DNA of 17,481 bases from Eimeria necatrix. Lineage: Eukaryota > Apicomplexa > Conoidasida > Eucoccidiorida > Eimeriidae. Below, piece after piece: positions 7,353 through 16,501 of the stretch. The translations under genes and the position numbers were made by a program. Under the pieces are notes generated by a model. It ran no database searches. It was given only the letters and a program-made list of their open reading frames with translations, and had not been told where the DNA came from. The stretch covers positions 1-17,481 of the forward strand of contig NW_013654622.1 of NCBI RefSeq assembly GCF_000499385.1, given 5' to 3'. Every line of letters starts with the position of its first letter. Position 1 is the stretch's first letter.

Positions 7353-9347
7353 ATGACAACATGGACGAAGTCACTGCATGATGAGGATCTACAGTCGTTG
7401 GACACTGCAACGTACAGTGACAGCGCCCACACAGACAATGGAGCAGCCGAGCCCGAAGCCCTTGATAGCTTTCAGGTGCAGCTCCAAAGTGCTGAAGCAT
7501 CTCAAAAGGCGAAAGTCAAAACAAGTGTAGGCGTCGTGCTGCTGTTGCTGCTCGCTAGCGGCTTGCTTGCCGGCAAGGCGATCTTACCTCCACTGCCGGG
7601 GAAAGATGTCTTGGGGAAAAACGAGCCGCCTCCTCACCCTTCGGTGGAGAGTCGAGAAGCACAGCAGGCGCTCAATGCAGTGGAAGCAAGAGAGGAGGAG
7701 CAGCGGAAACCTAGCGATCGAGCTCGAGAAGAAGATGCCGCAGAGAAAGCACTGGCACCACGAGAAGCTCTAATGCAGCGAAAGCTGGAGAAAATCCAGG
7801 AACTTTTTGCCTCTGCAGAAAGTTTCGTGTACGTGATTGCTACGGAAGAAGCTGAGACGCTGGCAGACAACGTGGAGCAGCAGCTTGTGAAGGCGCAGTC
7901 ATTGAGCAGAGAGCCGGGAAAGCTGGAGGCCGTAGAAGAATGCCTCCAAGACGCAGTAAAGAACATGCGCAATTTGGATTACCTCGCGGAGAAGCACTGT
8001 GAATTTCTCATTTCGGTAGAAGAGAAGTCGAGGGAGTTTCTCTCTCTCTGGGACTCCGAGGCTGCAGCAGATTTTGCGTCTTTTGTGGACGACGGCCTCG
8101 ACCCAGCAGACACAGTGCACCGCATGGTGATCATGTTCCACTCAATGCAGCATGCATTTCAACAAGTGGGCGAAAGCTTCGGGAAAGTCAGTCGGGTTTT
8201 GTTGGCCAGGAGGCGTTTCGACACTGAAGAAGACACCCAACTAGTCGATGACAAACTGGACGATTTGCACTTTCTGAACAGCAGCGTCAAGTCCAAAAAC
8301 GGTTTCCACGAGCTCGCTGGGAAGCTGAAAACGGACATTCACGAAGGCATCCGAGCGAAGGAGTTGAGGTCGCTGGAAGAAGAGCTGCTGCTGCTGCAGA
8401 GGGATTTCACTCCAATTCAGTTATCTGCGAAGCTTGCCCGAAAGGCAAACGAAATGAAAGTGAAGGCTTCTCTTGCGGAGGCTTTCGAACTTAGTTTCGT
8501 GGAGGAAAAAGCCAAAGAAGTGAACGGCTTGCTGGCCACTCTGCGCGAGCAGGTCACTGAAGTGGAAAGCACTTCGGGGGAAAATGTGTTTCAAGCTGTC
8601 AACCAAGCTCAGGAAACTGCCCAAGAGGCCCGCGAACTGCTCTACGCCTTGCGCGAAGAAGCCAAGACGCTGCTGCCCGCGCTGCCGCGCAGCCTCTTCA
8701 GCTTGAGAAAGCTCATGTTCGTAGAGGAAACTGAGCGCATGCACGATCTGTGCGTCTTGGAGGGCAAGGAAATTCTGAACATTTTGGAAGAGGCGAAAGC
8801 CAGGGCCCAGAAGTGGCTAGATCCTGAAGACTACTCTCCAGGTCACTTCCACCAGCTCGGAACTGAAGTCTTCGAGGGGCTCTTGTCAACTGTGAGGCAG
8901 CTCAAAGGCGAAGTGGGAAGCCGTGTCAGTCGCTCCCGAATGGCCTTTATGGAGTCGCAGGAAGCAGAAAGCCCAGAAGCTGCTTTGAGCGTCATGAAGT
9001 CGCAGACAAGGTCTTTGGTTCAGCTGGTGAAAGTCAAGGAGGAGGCGCGTTTAGTTCTCCTCGACATCAAGTCTTTGGAGCTGCTTAAGAAGGACATCGA
9101 TCTGCTTCAAGCAGCCGGCGTAGTTGCGAGGTTGTGCAAAGTTTCAAGCACTTTTGCTGCAGTGAAAGCACTCAAGTCCGTTGCCAAAGACTACAGCAAA
9201 GCCCACAAGGCCCTCATGGACGCAAAGACACTCGTCGAAGTGTTGAACAACATCCTCAGGTTGCGGTCTGCAGTGACTGCAATGTACAGCGCCGTCGCTG
9301 CGCACAAAACTGGTGAAGATTTCGAAGAAGTGCAAAACCCTCTTTGA
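7353..9347 (+). CDS. Unrecognised 664-residue single-pass membrane protein, paralogue A
   Basis: A single open frame without introns. The first ATG is at 7353 in a good context (AAAGATG), and the start is supported by alignment with the paralogue at 12792, which begins at the same point. The frame is open upstream to a GTG at 7254, not conserved in the paralogue. Residues 1-16 (MTTWTKSLHDEDLQSL) match the paralogue closely, followed by an acidic variable tail. Residues 57-78 form one strongly hydrophobic segment preceded by KAKVK, which suggests a signal anchor with N-terminus inside. A Pro-rich linker (about 79-98) and a charged segment follow, then about 500 residues rich in Glu, Lys, Ala and Leu with helical periodicity. 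Conserved blocks include DTVHRMVIMFHSM (253-265) and LRSLEEELLLLQRDFT (338-353). No catalytic motif or second membrane segment is seen. A secreted or vesicle-membrane role is only a guess. Confidence 0.85.
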   Translation: MTTWTKSLHDEDLQSLDTATYSDSAHTDNGAAEPEALDSFQVQLQSAEASQKAKVKTSVGVVLLLLLASGLLAGKAILPPLPGKDVLGKNEPPPHPSVESREAQQALNAVEAREEEQRKPSDRAREEDAAEKALAPREALMQRKLEKIQELFASAESFVYVIATEEAETLADNVEQQLVKAQSLSREPGKLEAVEECLQDAVKNMRNLDYLAEKHCEFLISVEEKSREFLSLWDSEAAADFASFVDDGLDPADTVHRMVIMFHSMQHAFQQVGESFGKVSRVLLARRRFDTEEDTQLVDDKLDDLHFLNSSVKSKNGFHELAGKLKTDIHEGIRAKELRSLEEELLLLQRDFTPIQLSAKLARKANEMKVKASLAEAFELSFVEEKAKEVNGLLATLREQVTEVESTSGENVFQAVNQAQETAQEARELLYALREEAKTLLPALPRSLFSLRKLMFVEETERMHDLCVLEGKEILNILEEAKARAQKWLDPEDYSPGHFHQLGTEVFEGLLSTVRQLKGEVGSRVSRSRMAFMESQEAESPEAALSVMKSQTRSLVQLVKVKEEARLVLLDIKSLELLKKDIDLLQAAGVVARLCKVSSTFAAVKALKSVAKDYSKAHKALMDAKTLVEVLNNILRLRSAVTAMYSAVAAHKTGEDFEEVQNPL

Positions 9348-9496
9348 GGTGGTTTGTGCCCCGCTGGTGAACTGCCTCATTGGCAGATTGTCTCGGAACT
9401 GCGAGGCTGATCAGCATTCTTTGTGTTCGCTGCGCACGACTCCGCCGCGTGCAGCTCTTTTGTCGGTTTTGAAGCCTCCTTTTCCTCTGACAATTC

Positions 9497-9502
9497 AATA
9501 AA
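9497..9502 (+). terminator. Candidate poly(A) signal for paralogue A
   Basis: AATAAA lies 150 bases after the TGA at 9345-9347. It overlaps by two bases the first of three adjacent perfect or near-perfect hairpins (9501-9561). Use of AATAAA in this lineage is not guaranteed. Confidence 0.45.
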
Positions 9503-9561
9503 CGGCATAGTGCCGTTGTTCCCTGGATTAGTCCCAGGGAAAGGAACAACTTCCAGTTGTT
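9501..9561 (+). other. Cluster of three hairpins behind paralogue A
   Basis: Hairpin 1: AACGGCA-TAG-TGCCGTT (9501-9517). Hairpin 2: a 12-bp stem GTTGTTCCCTGG (9515-9526) with its complement CCAGGGA..AACAAC (9534-9550), one strand carrying a small purine bulge near 9541-9544. Hairpin 3: AACAACT-TCC-AGTTGTT (9545-9561). Hairpins 1/2 and 2/3 share arm bases, so they compete and cannot all form at once. Confidence 0.75.
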
Positions 9562-10511
9562 CAGGGTCTTCTAACCCTGCTGCATCATCGACGCAGAGGC
9601 GCCCCAGTTTTCTACTTTTTTTGTCGGGAGAAGCGCGGAAAAATAATCTGTGCGGCTGCACTGATGAATGTCGAGAGGAATTTGGTGCTTTTCCAGAGGG
9701 ATCGTGCTGCCCTGCAACAAAGCACCAACCGATCTATTTGCCAGGGAGAACAAGGTTATTTATTCTGTCTTCTCATTTTTTCCGGGGCTCATGCTCGAGC
9801 TGCACAGGAAAAATAATATTTTCCAATGGCGACGCCCGTGAAAAGCTATGGAGCTTACAACTTCATAGCTGATGCAGAATGCAAACACCACCGGTGCAAT
9901 CAGTGGGTGTATCCTGGTGATCCTGCCTCGCGTCGTGCAGCCACAGCAACATAGTAACGGCCAGTGGCGCCACAGTAGTGAGGTTCGAGATCAAATTGGG
10001 AAGGTTTCAACATAGTTGCTCGATTTGGCCGCTTGGTTAGCCATCGGCGCACGGAGCTTTGTGTGACAGAGCTGGATTTTCTTGCTTCCCGCTGCTACGG
10101 CTGCAACTAGGCGTCGGCGGACTTGGCCGGATAAACTTTTCGTTTTAAACACGTTTTTATCTTTGGGTTGCCGAACGTGTTGCTGTAAGCTCAAATACAG
10201 ATATTTCGGACACGTACACAATGTGCCTTTGACAGAAGGCCTCTTCTAGGTTTCTCGATTTTGCGGCCAAGTTTTAATTTGTGGCGGGGAGGAACATATA
10301 TGATTTTCCAATTTGCAAAATGCTGCTGCAGTCGACAAGTTTGCTTTCTACAGGTGAAGGGAGCAACTTGATCTTACACCCGCAAAAACAGGCTTTCTTT
10401 AGCTAAAAAGCACAACGCATTATCTGTTTCGAGACCTGCCTGCACCACTTCATCTGCCAATAAAGCCAAATCAATTCGCATTTTTGGGTCCTTTACTCCA
10501 AGTCAACTCGC

Positions 10512-10877
10512 ATGCACTATCTGCAGAGGCGGCCATTCGCCGCTTTGCCCCGGTGCGCGCTGTTAGATAGCCCGCCCTTCACAACGGGTAAAGATTCGAC
10601 TTTTCCGTCGCATGGGCACAGCCATTTCCACATTCGCTTTTTCCTTCCTTATACCATATTGCATGCGGACTTCGAGCTCACGGGGAGCAGCGAAGAGTGG
10701 TGCTGGAGGCAGTTGGATCCTAATAAGCACGAGACAAGCCTTCTGCTGTTCAAGAAGATGACGCTGCGTTCAAGTGAAGACCTTTTCCAGACAAAAAGGG
10801 GAAAAAATGCTGCGGAGGACAGAAAATTCGTGATGACATTCTTAGCATCATTTCCCGGCGCGCCTGTTCAGATGTGA
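10512..10877 (+). CDS. Possible small gene or 3'-terminal exon, 121 codons, unrecognised
   Basis: An ATG-initiated frame (MHYLQRRPF) ends in TGA. The last 75 or so codons look like genuine coding sequence: mixed, charged residues such as ELTGSSEEWCWRQLDPN and LRSSEDLFQTKRGKN, and many G/C third positions. The first half is less convincing (His/Phe-rich FHIRFFLPYTIL). AATAAA lies about 120 bases downstream (10998-11003), as expected for a transcript ending here. CTGCAG just after the ATG could instead be a splice acceptor, making this a terminal exon. It shows no resemblance to the paralogue pair around it. It may also be the remnant of a decayed gene. Confidence 0.3.
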   Translation: MHYLQRRPFAALPRCALLDSPPFTTGKDSTFPSHGHSHFHIRFFLPYTILHADFELTGSSEEWCWRQLDPNKHETSLLLFKKMTLRSSEDLFQTKRGKNAAEDRKFVMTFLASFPGAPVQM

Positions 10878-12791
10878 AGACCCGCAGCAAATCTGTGGAT
10901 TCCAGGCTGCGGGTTTTGCACGAATGGATGCTGGATCTGTCTTTGTGGCTGTTCCTGTGCAGTGTTGCTTACGTGTGATAGTTGTGATGGCTTGTTCAAT
11001 AAATGATAATACGACCGCAGCTTTACTGAGCGAGATTCCTTATGAGGCAGAGACAACAACAAAAGCTAGAGGCAGGCTCTGTAGCAGCATGTAACAAAAG
11101 GTATATTTGAATCAGACCCGCCAATGACTGGGCTGTAGTTTCTACACTTTCCGCCTGCGCGTGGCGTCAGCTGCAGCAGAAGTGGCAAAATTGTGAATAT
11201 AGCATCATTGCCAGCAGCATTCACCTCCGGAATCAATGATGAGCAGTGCTTTCTAGAAGTTGCTGCAGCAAGAGTGCCCGATTAACTGGAGCTTATTAGC
11301 AGCAGCAGCCTAGTAGGAGCCAGCTGCTTTCCTTGGTTTTACCGGATCAATAAATAATTTTTAGGCCCAGGTCGAGCTAAACTCCTAGAGATTTTACGCA
11401 CATGTCTGCACAGCTGGGAATATGATATAGGACGGAATTAGTTGGCCGCCCAATCTCCTGTGGGGAGATAGAAAAGACGCCTTTACACATGTTGCTGTGT
11501 GCCCTACGACAGGCCCCGACATAAATATTACAATCCAGTAGCGGTACTGCATGTAGATGGGCATTTTATGAGTATTGGTATTTCTCAAGACCCTGGCGCT
11601 CGCGCCATCCAACACAGTTATCGTTGGGCGCTCGCCTGAGATCCCGCCTTCGAGGTTTCTGTTTCCATTTCGGGGAAGCGCACTGGACACGGTGAAAGAA
11701 CATTTTACGTAGAGTCATTTTAGGCTCTGTTACGGCAAGAATGTGCTTGGGGTCTTAGATACTGCCCATCTGGCTACACACGCTGTGAAATTCATTGCCC
11801 GTGGGTGATGACGGCTACCTCCCTTAAAATATAGCTATAAGTGGTCTATATAGTACAGTCAACACTAGCTGCACGTGTAGTTCAATGACTGTAAGTACCT
11901 TTGGGAGGGTCAAGCTGCACAGAACAGCTGCTTTCCCTGGAGTGCTAGGGTACTGAGCTGGCGTCGCTCAGTCTAGTTTGCGGTTGCACTTATTTTGAAA
12001 AGTTGATATACTATTCCCTCTCCCTGAGGTCTCCGGTTGAAAGTATTTGGAAAGTTAGCAGATAAAGTTACCCCAGGATGCGTCACTAGCTCCTCTGTGG
12101 GCAATACTCGATGGCAAGACCCGCGTACTGCGGGGTGGTGCCCTGGGGTAGCTATGTACCAGAATGCCGCATCGATACAAAAATTTGGGGTGAAACCAAA
12201 TTAAAAATTATATACTTTCAGCGAAGTACATCCTTCTTTTAGTTTCCGAACTTTCGCCAAATTGGATTTATTGTGTAAGCCTGCAACGTCAAGTTCGAAA
12301 TTACACAGATCACGCGAAGGCCCCAGACAAGCCTCCCAGACTTGCAAAACGGCACGAAAATCACACAGTGTCCAGGGCCATCACTGTTTCTTCCCCCGAA
12401 ATTCCAATATTGCGATTTGAAGGGAAATCTTTATTTGTACATTCTCTGTGGGTCAATAACCACCCCGAGGTCTGTGACCACGGGTCTTCTGGCGGGCGCC
12501 ACACAATCGTCCCCATGCTAAAATATGACTGTTTGGTGCGCCGTAGAAGGTTTTTAGTTGCAAAAACGCGAAAAGGTACCCGTTATTCATCTCTTATGGC
12601 TTTATAAAGAGGCAAGTTTCGCTTCGCTGTATTTCTTCGCTCGCGTTTCACGGAGCGGTTGCGATAGCGCTTGCCTGCCAGGCACCCGAAGGGCCCCGGC
12701 ACACTCTTCGCGGGCCATAAATCCTGAATTTGTGCCCTCAAATATAGCTCGAATGCATGTGCTCTGAGCACATTCGTGAAAATCGCGGAAA
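10878..12791. other. Intergenic stretch between the weak frame at 10512 and paralogue B
   Basis: No convincing gene is seen. AATAAA occurs at 10998-11003. Open frames here are short or start at TTG/GTG. The right end should contain the promoter and 5'UTR of paralogue B, including an interrupted palindrome at 12757-12773 and a TGCATG at 12754. Confidence 0.5.
12757..12773 (+). promoter_or_regulatory. Interrupted palindrome just upstream of paralogue B
   Basis: ATGTGCTC-T-GAGCACAT is an 8-bp perfect inverted repeat with a one-base centre, ending 18 bases before the ATG at 12792. It overlaps GCATG, the core of the TGCATGC element reported at many apicomplexan promoters. It could be a protein-binding site or a 5'UTR hairpin. 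No equivalent was found ahead of paralogue A. Confidence 0.3.
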
Positions 12792-14819
12792 ATGATGCCA
12801 TGGACGAATTCTCTCCACGAAGATGACCTCCAGTCCTTCGAAAACAATACAGAAGATGGCGCACCGCCGTCAAGCACCGAAGACGAAAAGGAGGCAACGC
12901 TCACCACTGAGTCCTCGCAGGTGCAAAGTGCCCCACCTCCACGTAAAACCGGGTCCAAAGTGGGTGCGGGTCTCGCGGTGTTGCTGCTGGTGGCGATGGG
13001 CGCGCTTGCTGGCGCAGCAGTGCACCCTGCAGCGCGAGAAAAGGGCTTGTTAGGAAAAGCGCCGCAGCCGCTGCATCCCCCGGGAGAGCTGCAGAGTTTG
13101 GCGGAGGCGAAGAAAGAGGAGGAGCGTCCGGGCGCGCAGGTGGGGAGAAAACCTGGAGAGCGGCCTCGAGAAGGCAGTGCGAAAGCTGCACAAAAGTTGA
13201 AAGCCCCGAAGCCAGTAGTCACGGCTGAAGAAAGGGCTCTGCTCCAGGCGAAGCTGAAGAAGATGCAGGAACTCTCTACGGCTGCGGAAGGCCTGGCTTG
13301 TGCAATTCAGACGCAGAAGGCGGAGAAAGTTGCAGACGAAGTGGAGAGCCACGTCAAGAAGGCAGAGGCACTCATCAACAAGCCAGGAAGAGAAGACAGC
13401 GTCGAAAAGTGCTTTCGGAAGGCTTTGAAGCAGCTGCAGTCCTTGGATCTCATGGCCTTGGGAAGAGGGGAATCCCTCGCGGCTTCAGCTGCGAAACTGC
13501 CAGAGTTCCCCACTCTGTGGGAAGCCATTTCTGATATTATCCAGTACATCTCCCCCACAGGTATGCTTGATCATGAAGACACGCTGCACCGGCTGCTGAT
13601 CATGTTCAACTCCATGAGTTCTGCTTCAGTGGAGATGCGCAAGTACTTCGAGCAAACGAATGAAGCGTTCCTGAGCAGGAAGCGATTTGAAAGCGAAAAT
13701 GACGGCGCGTTTTTGACAGAAAACACAGAAAACATCTATTTCATGGACAGTTTCATAGAGTCGGAGAAGAAGTTTTGCGTACTTGGTGGAAAACTGAAAG
13801 AGTGCATATATGACGGCCTCAGGGCGAAGGGGTTGAAAGCGCTCGAAGACCAACTATTGCCTCTTCAGGAAGACTTCACGAACACCCAGATACGCCTGGA
13901 AATGGCTAAAAACAAATATAACGCGGGAGACGAGGTTTCACACGAAACAGAATCGTCACTGCGATCCGCAGAAGCGAAATTTGAGGAGGCGCATGACTTG
14001 ATAATTAAACTGCGCGACCAGGTCGAAATGGTTGAAAGAAAATCGCACCAAGAAGCTTTTGAGGCTTATCAAGTTGCTCAAGAAATGGCCGCAAAGGCCC
14101 GCGCACTCGTGAACGATCTAAAATCTGTAGCTGACTCTCTAGAGGGGCTCTCAGGTGACCCCGAAAGCCTTAGCAAAGAGACGCTTAAAGGCATGGCCAA
14201 ACACATTCATGACGCATGCATTTTCGAGAGTGATGCAGCGACCCGTTTCCTGGAAAGCGTGAGATGCAGGGCTGCCAGAGGCGTGTACGTCGGCAACCAG
14301 TCCTTGACAGAAATGTTTCACGTGCTCCAAGCGGAAGTTTTCGACGAGGTGCTAAGCCAAATGCGGTCAATCAAAAGCAAAGTGGGAACAATCGTGAGCC
14401 AGTCTTGGGCTGCTTTCCATCAGTCGCAGGCAGCAAATGATTCAGCAGCTGCTCTGGATGCTATGAAAACACTGACAAAAGTTCTGGCACAGTTAGTGAA
14501 CGCAAAAGCAGAGGCCCGTTTGCTTGTGCTCGATAGCAAGTTATTGGACTTGTTGGAGGAGGATATGGAGTTACTCCAAAAAGCGAGCAACTATGCCAGA
14601 GTACGCGAATTCCCTAACCAATCTCGTGTTGCAGAGCTCATGGAATTCTACGATGCAGACTTTGAGAACGCAAACACCGCTGCAGTTGAGGCGAAGACAA
14701 TATCCGGAGTAACGAGAGGGATGGTCAAGATGCGAATGGCGATGATTGCATTGTACAGAACCATCACCGCTCAGAGCATGGGTTTGCAGATTGATGAGGG
14801 TCAGGCGACCTTGAGCTGA
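12792..14819 (+). CDS. Unrecognised 675-residue single-pass membrane protein, paralogue B
   Basis: A single open frame starting at ATGATG (first ATG chosen; the second, one codon on, is equally possible) and ending in TGA. It aligns with paralogue A over essentially its whole length. The N-terminal MMPWTNSLHEDDLQSF is nearly identical, followed by an acidic, unrelated tail. Residues about 57-78 form a hydrophobic segment preceded by RKTGSK, then GLLGK and a Pro-rich linker as in A. Shared blocks include DTLHRLLIMFNSM (263-275), LSRKRFE, LGGKLKECIYDGLRAKGLKA (331-350), and near the C-terminus LVNAKAEARLLVLDSKLLDL. The linker at about 105-140 is Lys/Arg/Pro-rich and poorly conserved. Topology is inferred as N-terminus inside with a long extra-cytosolic helical domain. 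Amino-acid divergence is considerable, so this is an old duplication. Same strand, 3.4 kb downstream of A. Confidence 0.87.
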   Translation: MMPWTNSLHEDDLQSFENNTEDGAPPSSTEDEKEATLTTESSQVQSAPPPRKTGSKVGAGLAVLLLVAMGALAGAAVHPAAREKGLLGKAPQPLHPPGELQSLAEAKKEEERPGAQVGRKPGERPREGSAKAAQKLKAPKPVVTAEERALLQAKLKKMQELSTAAEGLACAIQTQKAEKVADEVESHVKKAEALINKPGREDSVEKCFRKALKQLQSLDLMALGRGESLAASAAKLPEFPTLWEAISDIIQYISPTGMLDHEDTLHRLLIMFNSMSSASVEMRKYFEQTNEAFLSRKRFESENDGAFLTENTENIYFMDSFIESEKKFCVLGGKLKECIYDGLRAKGLKALEDQLLPLQEDFTNTQIRLEMAKNKYNAGDEVSHETESSLRSAEAKFEEAHDLIIKLRDQVEMVERKSHQEAFEAYQVAQEMAAKARALVNDLKSVADSLEGLSGDPESLSKETLKGMAKHIHDACIFESDAATRFLESVRCRAARGVYVGNQSLTEMFHVLQAEVFDEVLSQMRSIKSKVGTIVSQSWAAFHQSQAANDSAAALDAMKTLTKVLAQLVNAKAEARLLVLDSKLLDLLEEDMELLQKASNYARVREFPNQSRVAELMEFYDADFENANTAAVEAKTISGVTRGMVKMRMAMIALYRTITAQSMGLQIDEGQATLS

Positions 14820-15070
14820 TGAAACCTCAAAAATAGTGGCTGCTTCTTGGCGCATCTTGCTGAAACGGTGAATTGCAATGCGACAGAGAAGTGCATACTT
14901 CAGAACGCTTTCGTGCCTCTATTTTTGTTGGCAATCGCATGAGCGGTATGGCACTGTCTTCTCAAAAGGGTAGAACATCTTCTGGTTCATTCGCAATGGA
15001 GCCTTTGCACACGAGACCGAGAATGTGAAGGCTTACCGTGTTCTATTCTCCTTACTTGAGAGAAATCTGA
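14820..15070. other. 3' flank of paralogue B
   Basis: No gene seen. Unlike paralogue A, no AATAAA or hairpin cluster follows closely; the first AATAAA on this strand is near 15422. Confidence 0.4.
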
Positions 15071-15563
15071 AATTCCTACGGCTGCATCCGAGTTTGCCAA
15101 AAACGTGAGCTTGCCAACGCAAATCACACGAGGCTGGCAGCTGCCTACTTCCCTAAAGGGGACAGCTGTCCAATTTTCAAAGGTGTTGTGAAGGGGGCAT
15201 TCAACATGCACAATATGGCCAAAAGAATTGCCTACAGAAGCTTTGTTGCGGACAAGCTTGAGTCTGCAGATCAAGCTGGGATTCGATTCTGCTGTTTTCA
15301 AGTGAAGCCCTGGGATGTCCTCTTCCACGAAATTAGAAACTAACTTCAGGCTTTCTTGTAGTTTAATTATATTTGCATGCCCTATTGGCCTAGCAGCCGC
15401 TTGTGCGCTGCTCTTGGCCTTAATAAAACCTTTGTTTTCCGATGTTCCACTGCACTGCGCTCGAGCTGAATGGTATCCGTATAATTCGGCTACGTTGGGG
15501 CCTCTATTCATGGTATTCAATTTGTTTTTCCTGTACGATATGTTTTCACTGACAACAATGTAA
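15071..15563 (+). pseudogene. Possible frameshifted or spliced gene remnant with a hydrophobic C-terminal part
   Basis: Two overlapping plus-strand frames are offset by one base. The first, 15071-15343 (90 codons), reads coding-like residues such as AAAYFPKGDSCPIFKGVV and RIAYRSFVADKLESADQAGI before TAA. The second, 15315-15563 (82 codons, ATG start), has a long hydrophobic stretch (LIIFACPIGLAAACALLLAL) and a second one near its end. A one-base slip, or an intron from about GTGAAG to CTTCAG, would join a soluble part to a hydrophobic tail, as in an anchored surface protein. The antisense frame 15520-14987 (177 codons) is the longest here and could instead be the real one, though it shows no domain. 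None is convincing alone. Confidence 0.22.
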
Positions 15564-16326
15564 TACGTGATTTTTTAGGACAAGGTGCATCGAAGAGGCA
15601 TGGGTTGCAGAGATCACGTTGAAAATGAATTGTAAGGTCCTTAGTTGAGGGTCACGGAACTACAGAAACCCGTAGCTCGGCATATACAGACTACTTGTGG
15701 TGAGTGAGTATTTGCTCATCATACGCATTCCGTGAAAATACAAGTACAATGCTCGTTTCCTCTCTGCAAAGTAGGGGCCGTGGGGTCTCTGCTGCACAAA
15801 GGCGGGAGTGCAATCCTCTTGTTGTTGCTGCCTGAAAGAAGAGGTGTTCCTCGGGATCTACGTATTCAAGCCTTCCCCTCAAGTAAACAAGCGCATCTAA
15901 CTTCGCTACTTTTAGTTTCTTTGAGGTGAAAGACTTGAACGTAGTCCAAACAGTGCTACGTCACTTGAGTATACAGTATTACTTTGAGGAAAATGTCGAA
16001 CGGAATGCTTCTTACTCATATTTGGAGTGGAATCTCTGTGTTATTTAACAAGCGTGTTGTACAACCTCTTACTGGCCTTAGCTAGATTATTTGGCCTGCC
16101 TAAACGAGGGTGCAGTTGCATGAATTTCCTTACTGGCCTTTGAAACTGTTTCGGTGAACGCACGTTTGGCAAATGTGCTCGAGCTTATACTTTCGAAGAG
16201 TGACATAGTGATGGCCGTAGCGAGCCTGCGTGCTTAATCTCAAATCAACGCTTTCTGCAGAAACATTTCCACGATAAGATGCCCCTGCTAACGGAAAATA
16301 GAGTGCCAAATTTCATTTTACGCTGA
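15564..16326. other. Stretch without a recognised gene
   Basis: Nothing convincing is seen. CTTACTGGCCTT occurs twice, at 16068-16079 and 16129-16140, 61 bases apart. The right end (about 16300-16326) is T-rich and could contain a splice acceptor for the open frame that follows. Confidence 0.4.
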
Positions 16327-16501
16327 AATCAGGGCACTCTGCAGCAATTCGCTGGCAAGGCTTCTGCTGATGCAGCTTGCGCTGTTACATCCTTCGCCAC
16401 TTTTCAGCTAAGCCAACAGTATCAAGGGTTTCAGAAGAGCCACCACCAGCATTCAACTCAACAACAAGGAAGGCTTGCATGCATCATAATTCGAGCAAAC
16501 C

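Larger units (their letters stand above)
9348..10511. other. Intergenic stretch and 3' region of paralogue A
   Basis: Apart from the AATAAA and hairpin cluster near 9497-9561, nothing is recognised. The open frame 9423-9872 starts at GTG and contains no Met, so it is probably chance. A second AATAAA lies at 10459-10464. Confidence 0.5.

Noticed and set aside
9423..9872. Plus-strand frame of 149 codons after paralogue A
   Set aside because: It starts at GTG, has no Met, and overlaps the poly(A) signal and hairpin cluster of paralogue A.
12602..13222. Minus-strand frame of 206 codons over the start of paralogue B
   Set aside because: It is a shadow of the strongly biased codons of paralogue B, which is confirmed by its paralogue.
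14987..15520. Minus-strand frame of 177 codons
   Set aside because: Not called as a gene: it nominally opens at TTG, shows no recognisable domain, and competes with plus-strand frames that look more like coding sequence. Kept as an alternative in that entry.
16068..16140. Direct repeat CTTACTGGCCTT, two copies 61 bases apart
   Set aside because: Only 12 bases and two copies; no flanking similarity that would suggest a duplication or a mobile element.
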